Source of the DNA: Carboxylicivirga litoralis
Lineage (GTDB): Bacteria > Bacteroidota > Bacteroidia > Bacteroidales > Marinilabiliaceae
Assembly (NCBI RefSeq): GCF_025499605.1
Contig: NZ_JAFMVC010000010.1
Coordinates: 62,001 to 126,000, forward strand
DNA length: 64,000 bases
Reading direction: 5' to 3'
The notes beneath the pieces are model-generated. The model ran no database searches, was not told the origin of the DNA, and saw only the letters and a list, made by a program, of their open reading frames with translations. The position numbers and the translations under genes are program-made. This document shows positions 1 through 7,367 of this stretch, piece by piece (position 1 is the stretch's first letter; the number at the start of each line of letters is the position of its first letter).

Positions 1-1353
1 TATGCCGAAATTGAAACTGACACCCTCAGTTACGAAGAAGGTATAACATTGGCAGCTAACATTGTGCGTGAGTTAAAATATGGCGACGATGGCTACTTCT
101 GGGTAGATACCAAAGAAGGTATTAATGTGGTGCTATTAGGTAAAAAAGATGTTGAAGGCAAAAGTCGCTGGGATCTCCAGGATGCTAAAGGCAACTATTT
201 AATCCAGGACATCGTTAAATCAGCTACCACAGGCGATGGTTATACCGAATACTGGTTTCCTCGTCCGGGTGAAACTGAAGCTGCTCCTAAAAGAAGTTAC
301 GCCGCCTACTTCGAACCTTTTAACTGGGTTGTTGGTACTGGTAATTATATCGATGATATTGACAAAGCCATTGACGCAGAGCACGACATAAAAATGGCCC
401 AAATGCGCCAAAGCATTGTTACCAGTGTTATCATCACTTTACTTATTTTGATTGTTTTTTCGGGTCTAATCATTTTTGTAGGAAGACGTTTTGCATCCAC
501 TATCATCGCACTTTCAAAAACTACCGAAGAAATGGCCATTGGTAATTTGATGGTTGATATTCAGAAAACACATAACGATGAGATTGGCACTTTGCAGGAA
601 TCGCTGGCCAAAACCACCAATAAGCTCAAAGAGATAATGGGCGAGATTATTGAAGGTTCAGGCAACGTATTGGCAGCCAGTGAACAGATGGCTCAATCGG
701 CCGAGCATATTTCTAACGGAGCTACTTCGCAAGCGGCATCCACCGAAGAAATATCTTCTTCGATTGAAGAGATGGTGTCGAATATACAATCGAATGCCAA
801 CAATGCTTCGCGCACTGAAGTAACAGCAGGCAAAGCTGAAAAAGGCATTAACGAGCTTCAGGATACCGTTAAGAAAAACCTGGAGGCCATGCAAAGTATT
901 ACATCAAAAGTAGCAGTAATCAAGGAAATTGCAGTACAAACCAATCTATTGGCCTTAAATGCTTCGGTTGAGGCTGCTCGTGCAGGCGAGGCGGGTCGAG
1001 GATTCTCGGTCGTAGCTGGCGAGGTGCGTAAACTATCGGAGGTAACACAAGCTGCCGCGGGCGATATTGATGAACTATCGGTTAACAGCCTGGAAATTGC
1101 TGAGAAATCGTGGCAAGCCATGGAAGAACTACTGCCAGAGATTGCTAACATCATCCAGATGATTCGGGAGATTTTAGCCTCAAGCAAAGAACAGGAAGCC
1201 GGTGCTAATCATATCAATGGAGCCATTCAATCATTGGTTAGTATTACATCAGAATATTCAGCATCATCCGAAGAAATGGCTTCCAGCTCCGAGGAACTGT
1301 CGCGTCAATCTGAAATGCTAAACGAAACCATCTCATTTTTTAAAATAAAATAG
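1..1353 (+). CDS. methyl-accepting chemotaxis protein, 5' end cut by window edge
   Basis: The reading frame is open from base 1, so the gene begins before the window and about 450 residues are visible. An extracytoplasmic single-Cache (sCache_2-like) sensor domain comes first (GDDGYFWV, later [12 protein letters not shown]). One membrane segment follows at about nt 415-480, then a HAMP linker to about nt 640. The long cytoplasmic coiled coil carries the conserved hairpin tip at about nt 925-1055 ([18 protein letters not shown]). Such receptors bind small ligands outside the cell and control the CheA kinase. No che genes are nearby, so this is probably an orphan receptor. A short GC hairpin with a T run follows at about 1390-1409. 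Confidence 0.9.
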   Translation, partial: YAEIETDTLSYEEGITLAANIVRELKYGDDGYFWVDTKEGINVVLLGKKDVEGKSRWDLQDAKGNYLIQDIVKSATTGDGYTEYWFPRPGETEAAPKRSYAAYFEPFNWVVGTGNYIDDIDKAIDAEHDIKMAQMRQSIVTSVIITLLILIVFSGLIIFVGRRFASTIIALSKTTEEMAIGNLMVDIQKTHNDEIGTLQESLAKTTNKLKEIMGEIIEGSGNVLAASEQMAQSAEHISNGATSQAASTEEISSSIEEMVSNIQSNANNASRTEVTAGKAEKGINELQDTVKKNLEAMQSITSKVAVIKEIAVQTNLLALNASVEAARAGEAGRGFSVVAGEVRKLSEVTQAAAGDIDELSVNSLEIAEKSWQAMEELLPEIANIIQMIREILASSKEQEAGANHINGAIQSLVSITSEYSASSEEMASSSEELSRQSEMLNETISFFKIK

Positions 1354-1388
1354 TACTAAAACTCATAGTATCATACATTGTAGCAACT

Positions 1389-1409
1389 TGCACAGCTTGG
1401 TGCTTTTTT
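1389..1409 (+). terminator. possible terminator after the chemotaxis receptor
   Basis: A short stem (GCAC / GTGC around AGCTTG) is followed directly by six T. The flanking AGCAAC/GTTGCT repeat could extend it. The stem is weak, so the call is tentative. Confidence 0.4.
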
Positions 1410-1461
1410 GTTGCTTTGCATCGTTTTTTTTATTGGAACATAACTTAGGATAATTATAAAA

Positions 1462-2703
1462 ATGAAAAAAATTCTTTCTACACTAATGTTAGCCATCATT
1501 ACTACATTAGTGATTGCTCAAGAAGAAAAACCTTTTAAGGTTGAAATACATGGTTTTGTTGGTGTTAATGCCTTTCTGGACACACGCCAAAGTGCAACCG
1601 CTCGTAACGGAAACATCTATTTATTTCCAAAACCAGCTAGTCTGGATGCAGAAGGCAATGATTTAAACGATAAAGCGTATTCGGATATTGATGCTGCGTT
1701 TAGCCGCTTCAATGTCGGAGTTTCCGGACCTGAAATTTTTGGCGCCAAAAGTTTTGCCTTTATCGAAGGCGATTTCTTAGGTGATAAAAATACCAGCCAC
1801 CAAGATGTAGGCTTCCGCCTGCGCCATGCCTTTATACGCCTTAACTGGGAGAAAACAAGCTTATTGGTTGGTCAGTACTGGCATCCATTATTTATTACCG
1901 AAAACTATGCTAACACTGTCAATCTAAGCTGTGGAACACCTTACAACCCACTAAATCGTCAACCCATGGTTCGCTTGGGCTATCAATTAAGTGATAAAAT
2001 TGAGGCCATTGGTTTTATGATGAAGCAAAACGACTTTTTAGACAAAGGAATGCACGAAGCTTCTGAATACTCAATGATACCCGAAACTGCTTTGCAATTG
2101 AAATACAAATCAGAAGGCTTTTTTGCAGCGCTTACGGGCGGTTATAAAGTTTTAAAGCCATCTTTATATGACCCAAATATTTACAATGATGGCAATGGTG
2201 CTAAAGTTGCAACCGACGAAACAGCTAAAGGTGGCTATTTTACGGCTTCGGTAAAAAAGGACTTTGGTCCATTAACATTTAAAACTTCTGCCCTGTTTAC
2301 AGCAGGCATGACTAACATCGTAGTACTTGGTGGTTTTGCAGAAAAAGACAATGATACGGCAGAGAGAGAATACACGGCTCTTCGCAATTTTGCTTACTGG
2401 GCCGATTTTGAATCTAATGCCGAAAAAGTAAAACCAGGCGTATTATTTGGTTATTCACAAAACATGGGAGCCTTTGACAAAGCTAAACCATTAGCCGGTT
2501 ATACCATTGGTGGCGATATTGCCAGCATGTACTCAATTATTCCACGCGTAAGATTTATGGCTACACCTAAAATCTGGTTTGGTGTTGAATGGATGTATGT
2601 AGTGGCAGCTTATGGAGATTCATACGATGAGTATGCAAAACCAATTGACACCACCAATTATAAAAACAACCGTCTAACAGCAAGCATGCGTTATACTTTT
2701 TAA
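1462..2703 (+). CDS. outer-membrane beta-barrel (porin-like) protein
   Basis: The protein has 413 residues. It starts with a classical signal peptide (MKKILSTLMLAIITTLVIAQ) and then shows alternating aromatic and polar strands typical of outer-membrane barrels, for example FKVEIHGFVGVNAFLD and RLRHAFIRLNWEKTSLLVGQ. It ends in a terminal phenylalanine (ASMRYTF), the usual barrel-assembly signal. The layout resembles the porin / DcaP-like superfamily of Bacteroidota, but the substrate cannot be read from sequence. It stands 108 bases after the chemotaxis gene, with a tiny membrane-protein gene only 10 bases downstream, which may be co-transcribed. Confidence 0.75.
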   Translation: MKKILSTLMLAIITTLVIAQEEKPFKVEIHGFVGVNAFLDTRQSATARNGNIYLFPKPASLDAEGNDLNDKAYSDIDAAFSRFNVGVSGPEIFGAKSFAFIEGDFLGDKNTSHQDVGFRLRHAFIRLNWEKTSLLVGQYWHPLFITENYANTVNLSCGTPYNPLNRQPMVRLGYQLSDKIEAIGFMMKQNDFLDKGMHEASEYSMIPETALQLKYKSEGFFAALTGGYKVLKPSLYDPNIYNDGNGAKVATDETAKGGYFTASVKKDFGPLTFKTSALFTAGMTNIVVLGGFAEKDNDTAEREYTALRNFAYWADFESNAEKVKPGVLFGYSQNMGAFDKAKPLAGYTIGGDIASMYSIIPRVRFMATPKIWFGVEWMYVVAAYGDSYDEYAKPIDTTNYKNNRLTASMRYTF

Positions 2704-2713
2704 ACTCTTAACT

Positions 2714-2893
2714 ATGAAGCAAAAACTAGCAGTTGTAGCCATTTTAATGATTATCGCCGGATTTGGAATGATACACAGTACACAAGGCACGATGGAAATA
2801 ATCAGTATGCTTTTAATTGGCATAGGTTGTGCTTATCTGCTATTTTTGTTGCTTAGTAATAAGTCGGGGGTTAAGAAAACCAACGACGATTAA
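2714..2893 (+). CDS. small membrane protein, 59 aa
   Basis: This short frame starts at an ATG 10 bases after the porin-like gene and ends 12 bases before the DUF4268 gene. It encodes two hydrophobic segments (about residues 4-20 and 28-48) and a charged tail ending KKTNDD. The tight spacing on both sides and the good hydrophobic pattern argue that it is a real gene in a three-gene operon. The family is not recognised and no function is proposed. Confidence 0.6.
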   Translation: MKQKLAVVAILMIIAGFGMIHSTQGTMEIISMLLIGIGCAYLLFLLLSNKSGVKKTNDD

Positions 2894-2905
2894 ATACGCA
2901 TAAGC

Positions 2906-3376
2906 ATGTTTTCGAAAGAGGAGGCAAAAGAAATACGACAGCTATTTTGGCATAAACTGGAAAATCGTACGCGACGCATTCCGGGTCAGAAAGGCAAAAA
3001 AATAAAATGGATTTTTGACGAAACCAATATCAAAGGTTTAGACCTTCGATTTGACATCAATCGTCAGCGCGCCATTGTGGCATTGGAAATCAACCACCGC
3101 AGCGAAAATCGTCGTTTGCAACTCTACGAAAAACTGGAAGCTTGTAAGTCTATTTTTGAATCGGAATATGGTGGAGAACTCACATGGGATTATCTCTACT
3201 CGAAAGACGAAGGACGAGATGTTTGCCGCGTGTATGAAGAATTATCACCTGCCGATATGTACCAGCAAGAGCAGTGGCCCGAGGTGATGAAGTTTATGAT
3301 TGACCGAATGATTCGATTGGAAAAAGCCTTTCTGGAAGTGAAAGATTTCTTATTGCACGATGAGTTGGGTGCCTAA
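2906..3376 (+). CDS. DUF4268 domain protein
   Basis: The product has 156 residues, is soluble and has no signal peptide. The sequence matches my memory of the DUF4268 family of Bacteroidota: an N-terminal helix (EEAKEIRQLFWHKLENR), a mixed core with GLDLRFDINRQRAIVALEI, and a C-terminal helix RMIRLEKAFLEVKDFLL. DUF4268 domains sometimes occur fused to nuclease-like proteins, but this stand-alone copy shows no catalytic motif I can name. Its terminator lies inside the 3' coding end of the convergent gene. Confidence 0.7.
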   Translation: MFSKEEAKEIRQLFWHKLENRTRRIPGQKGKKIKWIFDETNIKGLDLRFDINRQRAIVALEINHRSENRRLQLYEKLEACKSIFESEYGGELTWDYLYSKDEGRDVCRVYEELSPADMYQQEQWPEVMKFMIDRMIRLEKAFLEVKDFLLHDELGA

Positions 3377-3388
3377 AAATATAGATTA

Positions 3389-4264
3389 TTAGTGAAAGAG
3401 GCTTATCCATTTGGGTAAGCCTTTTTTGTATACCAAACATACATGCTCATTGGCTGTGAAAAATCGCCCGACTTCATCTGAATAAAAAGGAAATTCAAGC
3501 GTTAAGTTTGAACCGGCATTGTGGTCCAAAATATGAAAGATAATAGCCTTTACTGCCTCCAAATTGCTCGAACAATCGCCACAATGGATTAATGAAAGTT
3601 TCTTATCAGACTTCAACAAAAAAGCCCCTGCAACCATTTGGTTTCGCTCATCGTAGGCGGCATATAAGCCTGCACTCTTGTAGCGCAAAGCAAAACTTAT
3701 CATCTTAAGCAAAGCCGGCAACTCATCGCCATTGGCATAAACACCAGGGCGATTGACAAAATTCAAATATTCGGAAGCATCCATTGCCCGCACAACATTA
3801 ATTTTCTTTTTCTTATATAATTCAATGATGGGCTTCAATTCGGGCTTAAAGCGCTTTTCCAGACGTGAGATTTCAGAAATCAAATCCAGCACCGCAAACT
3901 TTCTGGCCTCGCACCTAAGCGCTTTCATTCCTGGCAGTTTATTGTGCGTTCCCATCACCAAATTAATATTAAAATAAGGAACTGTTTGAAGCATTAACCA
4001 GGCCGCTTTTTTATTGATTGGCTTTTGGTTTATAATACCTAAATAGGGCGTCCAATGGGGACAATATACGGTTTGGAATCCTATTCGTTTAAGGGGCAAT
4101 GGCAACACTGCTTCATAATCATCGGCTACAACACCCTGCCAATCGTCGCACACAATATCCAGATACCACGATTGAGCAAATACATGGCCATTGGCCGAAT
4201 GCTTTATGCAATCATCCCATTTCTTCTCATCAATCTCACTTCGCTTTAGCCACTTAAACTCCAT
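3389..4264 (-). CDS. FemAB/GNAT-like acyltransferase family protein
   Basis: The product has 291 residues and no signal peptide. It begins with W-rich segments typical of FemAB-like or GNAT-fold proteins of Bacteroidota (GHVFAQSWYLDIVCDDW, then VLPLPLKR and PYLGIINQ) and has a second GNAT-like half around KSAGLYAAYDERNQMVAGAFLL. Members of this superfamily transfer acyl or aminoacyl groups; the substrate is unknown here. It follows radC with only 4 bases between, so the two are probably co-transcribed. Its last codons also form the terminator of the opposite gene, which limits codon choice at its C-terminus. Confidence 0.55.
   Translation of the reverse strand: MEFKWLKRSEIDEKKWDDCIKHSANGHVFAQSWYLDIVCDDWQGVVADDYEAVLPLPLKRIGFQTVYCPHWTPYLGIINQKPINKKAAWLMLQTVPYFNINLVMGTHNKLPGMKALRCEARKFAVLDLISEISRLEKRFKPELKPIIELYKKKKINVVRAMDASEYLNFVNRPGVYANGDELPALLKMISFALRYKSAGLYAAYDERNQMVAGAFLLKSDKKLSLIHCGDCSSNLEAVKAIIFHILDHNAGSNLTLEFPFYSDEVGRFFTANEHVCLVYKKGLPKWISLFH
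3399..3427 (+). terminator. rho-independent terminator overlapping the convergent gene
   Basis: GGCTTATCC and GGGTAAGCC form a 9-bp stem with one G-U pair and a 4-base loop, followed by six T. It sits 23 bases after the DUF4268 stop codon and within the last codons of the minus-strand FemAB-like gene. Confidence 0.8.
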
Positions 4265-4268
4265 GCCT

Positions 4269-4967
4269 TTATATCATCCCTTCATCTGCATACGAAAAAT
4301 ACGAATCATCGGTCACTATAATATGATCCAACACCGGAATATCCATAATTCGGCCTGCTTCACTCATCTTTTTGGTGATTTTGGTATCTGCTTCGCTGGG
4401 TTGCCGATTACCGCTTGGATGATTATGGCACAGAACAATAGACGAAGCCAAATGGTCGATGGCCGATTTTAGGATTAAACGCACATCAATTACGGTGCCT
4501 GAGATACCACCCTGACTCACTTTGTTTTTAGCAATCACTTTATTGGAGCGATTGAGCATCAACACCCAAAATTCTTCATGCGGCAAATCACCTAATATAG
4601 GCTGAAAAATATCACACACTTCCTGACTGGATGCGATTTTACTACGTTCTTCTGTTTCTTGTAGCTTACGCCGTCGCCCTAATTCAAGCGATGCCACAAT
4701 GCTAATGGCCTTCGCATCTCCCACTCCATGATATGATAATTTAAGGTCATTCACCGTTTTCTTACCCAAAGTATTCAAATTATTCTGACAATCGCGGAGT
4801 ATCTTCTTCGAAAGTTCAACAGCACTTTCTTTAGCACTGCCCGACCCAATGAGTATGGCCAACAATTCGGCATCGGATAAAGAAGCCAATCCTTTATAGA
4901 GCAGTTTTTCCCGCGGTCGATCTTCCAATGCCCATTCTTTAATGCTGAGGTGTTGGTAGGTTTCCAT
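4269..4967 (-). CDS. radC: RadC family JAB-domain protein
   Basis: The best start is the ATG at 4967, giving 232 residues beginning METYQHLSIKEW; an upstream in-frame ATG would add 19 unlikely residues. An N-terminal helix-hairpin-helix region (LSDAELLAILIGSG, then YHGVGDAKAISIVASLELGRR) precedes the JAB/MPN metal-binding domain with the HNHPSGNRQPSEADTKITKKM-type motif (first His and downstream Asp). RadC was first named as a DNA-repair protein, but its biochemical role is unsettled. It lies downstream of the tRNA-Glu/rpsT unit, separated by a clear terminator. Confidence 0.93.
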   Translation of the reverse strand: METYQHLSIKEWALEDRPREKLLYKGLASLSDAELLAILIGSGSAKESAVELSKKILRDCQNNLNTLGKKTVNDLKLSYHGVGDAKAISIVASLELGRRRKLQETEERSKIASSQEVCDIFQPILGDLPHEEFWVLMLNRSNKVIAKNKVSQGGISGTVIDVRLILKSAIDHLASSIVLCHNHPSGNRQPSEADTKITKKMSEAGRIMDIPVLDHIIVTDDSYFSYADEGMI

Positions 4968-5024
4968 CGTTTTCTTTTTGCAGAAAAGATAAAGAGGCTT
5001 TGCGAGAAAGTAAATATTGGACAC

Positions 5025-5051
5025 GAAAAAAGCTCTTCATTACTGAAGAGC
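5025..5051 (-). terminator. terminator of the tRNA-Glu/rpsT unit
   Basis: On the minus strand GCTCTTCA and TGAAGAGC pair perfectly around a 4-base loop and are followed by a run of T. It lies 9 bases beyond the last tRNA-Glu and before radC. Confidence 0.85.
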
Positions 5052-5059
5052 CTTATGAG

Positions 5060-5131
5060 CAGTCCCTAGGAGAATCGAACTCCTGTTTCAAGGATGAAAA
5101 CCTTGCGTCCTAACCACTAGACGAAGGGACC
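5060..5131 (-). tRNA. tRNA-Glu (TTC), copy 3 of the cluster
   Basis: The reverse complement folds as a cloverleaf: acceptor GGTCCCT/AGGGACT with a G-U first pair, D arm GTCTAGTGGTTAGGAC, anticodon stem CAAGG/CCTTG around loop TTTTCAT (anticodon TTC), and T arm AGGAG-TTCGATT-CTCCT. The discriminator is G, as in bacterial tRNA-Glu. No CCA is encoded. The sequence is identical to the two other copies. Confidence 0.95.
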
Positions 5132-5163
5132 TTAAGCATTATTTAGGCATAAAGTTTTATTCG

Positions 5164-5235
5164 CAGTCCCTAGGAGAATCGAACTCCTGTTTCAAGGATG
5201 AAAACCTTGCGTCCTAACCACTAGACGAAGGGACC
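5164..5235 (-). tRNA. tRNA-Glu (TTC), copy 2 of the cluster
   Basis: Same 72-base cloverleaf as its neighbours, anticodon TTC in loop TTTTCAT, no encoded CCA. It lies 12 bases downstream of the rpsT stop codon, so it is probably cut out of a shared transcript with the S20 message. Confidence 0.95.
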
Positions 5236-5247
5236 GTATACTTATTC

Positions 5248-5499
5248 TTAAAGCGTGTTAACGTGCTTTGTTAACTTTGACTTTAAGTTAGCTGCCTTAT
5301 TCTTATGAATAATGTTTCTCTTAGCCAATTTATCAAGCATAGAAGCTACTTTTGGAAGCAATTCCTGAGCTGCCTCTTTCTCAGATGTACCTTTCAATAC
5401 TTTCACAGCATTACGGGCAGTTTTTGCATAGTAACGGTTGTGAACTCTTCTCTTTTCTATCTGACGAATGCGCTTTTTAGCTGATTGATGATTTGCCAT
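5248..5499 (-). CDS. rpsT: 30S ribosomal protein S20
   Basis: The product has 83 residues, a typical S20 length, and is strongly basic and helical. The N-terminus MANHQSAKKRIRQIEKRR and the later NAVKVLKG and KLAKRNIIHKNKAANLKSKL are family hallmarks. S20 binds 16S rRNA early in 30S assembly. The gene is enclosed by tRNA-Glu genes on both sides, all on the minus strand, with one promoter upstream and one terminator downstream, so tRNA and S20 synthesis should be co-regulated. Confidence 0.97.
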   Translation of the reverse strand: MANHQSAKKRIRQIEKRRVHNRYYAKTARNAVKVLKGTSEKEAAQELLPKVASMLDKLAKRNIIHKNKAANLKSKLTKHVNTL

Positions 5500-5537
5500 C
5501 TTTCTACAATTAAAAATTGTTATTCTTTATATCTTAG

Positions 5538-5609
5538 CAGTCCCTAGGAGAATCGAACTCCTGTTTCAAGGATGAAAACCTTGCGTCCTAACCACTAGAC
5601 GAAGGGACC
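5538..5609 (-). tRNA. tRNA-Glu (TTC), copy 1 of the cluster
   Basis: First gene of the unit and identical in sequence to the other two copies, anticodon TTC, no encoded CCA. Its 5' end is about 40 bases downstream of a near-perfect Bacteroidota promoter. Confidence 0.95.
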
Positions 5610-5650
5610 TTAGAGCCTTTGAACGTGTTTGTTCGTCTCAAATGCGGATG

Positions 5651-5681
5651 CAAAGATATATCAAATTAAAATCCCTCCAAA
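5651..5681 (-). promoter_or_regulatory. Bacteroidota-type promoter of the tRNA-Glu/rpsT unit
   Basis: On the minus strand a -33 box TTTG (5681-5678) is followed after 19 bases by a -7 box TATCTTTG (5658-5651), matching TTTG-N19-TAnnTTTG. The bases after the -7 box, GCATCCGCATT, recur after the tRNA-Trp promoter. Confidence 0.75.
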
Positions 5682-5791
5682 TTTTTTATTAAAAAAAATG
5701 CCACTCATTTTTTAAAAAGCAAACTACATTTCTCATTATCTTACCCTTATACGCTCAAAAAATCTAATGCAGACAATTTACTCTTAATTAA

Positions 5792-5823
5792 TTTGCACAC
5801 TTTTTATTAATTCCTTTATTTTG
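5792..5823 (+). promoter_or_regulatory. putative metK promoter
   Basis: TTTG at 5792-5795 is followed after 21 bases by TATTTTG at 5817-5823, a slightly shortened TAnnTTTG box. Transcription would begin near 5829-5831, exactly where the riboswitch structure begins. Confidence 0.5.
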
Positions 5824-5829
5824 CACCAA

Positions 5830-5884
5830 GTGAAAAGTGGAAGGATTTGGCTGATTGCAACCACTTAAAAAAAGTGCTAAAACG
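5830..5884 (+). promoter_or_regulatory. SAM-II (metA-type) riboswitch upstream of metK
   Basis: P1 is AAGTGG (5835-5840) with CCACTT (5861-5866). Its loop holds GATTTGGC (5844-5851) and TTGCA (5855-5859), and the tail holds GCTAAA (5876-5881). These are the conserved blocks I know from the SAM-II/metA aptamer, in the right order. TTTGGC can pair with GCTAAA to form the H-type pseudoknot (one G-U pair). The gene downstream makes S-adenosylmethionine, the expected ligand. The distance to the metK start (about 94 bases) is longer than usual for SAM-II, which commonly masks a nearby ribosome site. A competing stem is described in the findings. Confidence 0.8.
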
Positions 5885-5940
5885 CATAATTCGTTTGTAC
5901 TTCCCTCCTTTTCACATATCAACTTTTTTTAATGATTAAT

Positions 5941-5960
5941 CTGTAGTATATGTATTACAG
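5941..5960 (+). promoter_or_regulatory. hairpin just upstream of the metK start
   Basis: CTGTAGTA and TATTACAG pair (one G-U) around a TATG loop, ending 17 bases before the metK ATG. It may take part in the expression platform of the riboswitch; it has no strong T run for termination. Confidence 0.4.
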
Positions 5961-5977
5961 AACTTATTTTAAATGAT

Positions 5978-7231
5978 ATGGGATATTTATTTACATCAGA
6001 ATCGGTTTCTGAAGGACATCCAGACAAAGTATCTGACCAGATTTCAGATGCCTTATTGGATAATTTCCTGGCTTTTGACCCTAATTCAAAGGTAGCCTGC
6101 GAAACATTAGTAACGACCGGACAGGTTGTTTTAGCAGGCGAAGTTCACTCAAAGCACTATGTTGATGTGCAAGAAGTAGCTCGCCGTGTTATTAACCGCA
6201 TTGGTTACACCAAAAGCGAATATCGCTTCGATGGTGACTCTTGTGGAGTTCTATCGGCCATCCATGAGCAATCATCAGATATTAACCAGGGTGTTGAGCG
6301 TGAAGAGAAGATGGAGCAAGGTGCCGGCGACCAGGGTATGATGTTTGGTTATGCATCGAAAGAAACAGATGATTACATGCCTATTTCGCTTGAACTATCG
6401 CATCGTTTATTAATGGATATGGCTGATATTCGTCGCGAAGGCAAAGAAATGACCTATCTACGTCCTGATTCAAAAAGCCAGGTGACAATTGAATATGGTG
6501 ATGATAACCAACCAAAGCGTGTTCATACGATAGTAGTATCGACTCAACACGATGAGTTCGACGAAGACGAACCAATGTTGGCTAAAATTAAAGACGATGT
6601 ACGCCATATATTAATACCTCGCACTGTTTCGCAATTACCAGAACGCGTTCAGGCCTTATTTGACGATGAGTTCATCCTTCATGTCAACCCAACTGGTAAG
6701 TTTGTGATTGGCGGACCTCATGGCGATACTGGTTTGACTGGCCGTAAAATTATTGTAGACACCTACGGTGGTAAAGGAGCTCATGGCGGCGGTGCTTTCT
6801 CAGGCAAAGATCCTAGTAAAGTTGACCGTTCGGCTGCATATGCTTCTCGTCATATGGCTAAAAACATGGTAGCCGCCGGTTTGGCCGACGAGGTACTGGT
6901 ACAATTATCATATGCCATTGGCGTTGCTAAACCTGTTGGCGTTTTTGTTGATACTTATGGAACTTCAAAAGTTAACTTAAGCGATGGCGAAATTGCTGTT
7001 AAGATTGCAGAAGTATTCGATCTTCGCCCGGCTGCTATTGAAGAGCGCTTAAAGTTACGTAATCCAATGTACGAAGAAACGGCAGCCTATGGCCATATGG
7101 GACGTACACCTCGTACGGTTAAGAAAACGTTTGAATCGCCATATTTTGGTGAGAAGGAATATGAAGTTGAGTTGTTTACCTGGGAGAAATTAGATTACGT
7201 CGATGCTGTAAAAGCTGCATTCGGCTTATAA
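5978..7231 (+). CDS. metK: S-adenosylmethionine synthetase
   Basis: The enzyme makes S-adenosylmethionine from methionine and ATP in the cytoplasm. The product has 417 residues. Motifs seen are [16 protein letters not shown] (from residue 13), [12 protein letters not shown] (115-126) and [21 protein letters not shown]-type sequence in the central domain with the phosphate-loop lysine. The length is slightly above the usual 380-400, with a short extra tail after VKKTFE as in other Bacteroidota copies. The 5' leader carries a SAM-II-like aptamer, so feedback control by the product is expected. A strong bidirectional hairpin terminator follows. Confidence 0.97.
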   Translation: MGYLFTSESVSEGHPDKVSDQISDALLDNFLAFDPNSKVACETLVTTGQVVLAGEVHSKHYVDVQEVARRVINRIGYTKSEYRFDGDSCGVLSAIHEQSSDINQGVEREEKMEQGAGDQGMMFGYASKETDDYMPISLELSHRLLMDMADIRREGKEMTYLRPDSKSQVTIEYGDDNQPKRVHTIVVSTQHDEFDEDEPMLAKIKDDVRHILIPRTVSQLPERVQALFDDEFILHVNPTGKFVIGGPHGDTGLTGRKIIVDTYGGKGAHGGGAFSGKDPSKVDRSAAYASRHMAKNMVAAGLADEVLVQLSYAIGVAKPVGVFVDTYGTSKVNLSDGEIAVKIAEVFDLRPAAIEERLKLRNPMYEETAAYGHMGRTPRTVKKTFESPYFGEKEYEVELFTWEKLDYVDAVKAAFGL

Positions 7232-7303
7232 TACCGATTGCTCAATAAAATGAGCCGTATTTTAATATTTAATCGGTATAATTTCTTAACGACACTATAT
7301 AAT

Positions 7304-7340
7304 AAAGACCTTAAGGCTTCAAACACCTTAAGGTCTTTTT
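7304..7340. terminator. bidirectional terminator between metK and the convergent receptor gene
   Basis: AAGACCTTAAGG (7305-7316) and CCTTAAGGTCTT (7326-7337) form a perfect 12-bp stem with a 9-base loop. T follows on the plus strand, and an A-rich start gives some T on the minus strand. Confidence 0.85.
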
Positions 7341-7367
7341 GTATTTTCATTTGAAATTTAAGTCTTC

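Noticed and set aside
858-1187. 109-codon minus-strand frame inside the first chemotaxis gene
   Set aside because: It is a shadow of the coiled-coil coding sequence, with no start signal or family pattern.
4269-5024. Longer start for radC at 5024
   Set aside because: The extra 19 residues do not fit the family and overlap the terminator region of the tRNA unit; the ATG at 4967 begins the conserved part.
5060-5609. Three near-identical 72-base repeats taken as a mobile or CRISPR-like repeat
   Set aside because: Each folds as a full tRNA-Glu, so they are tRNA genes.
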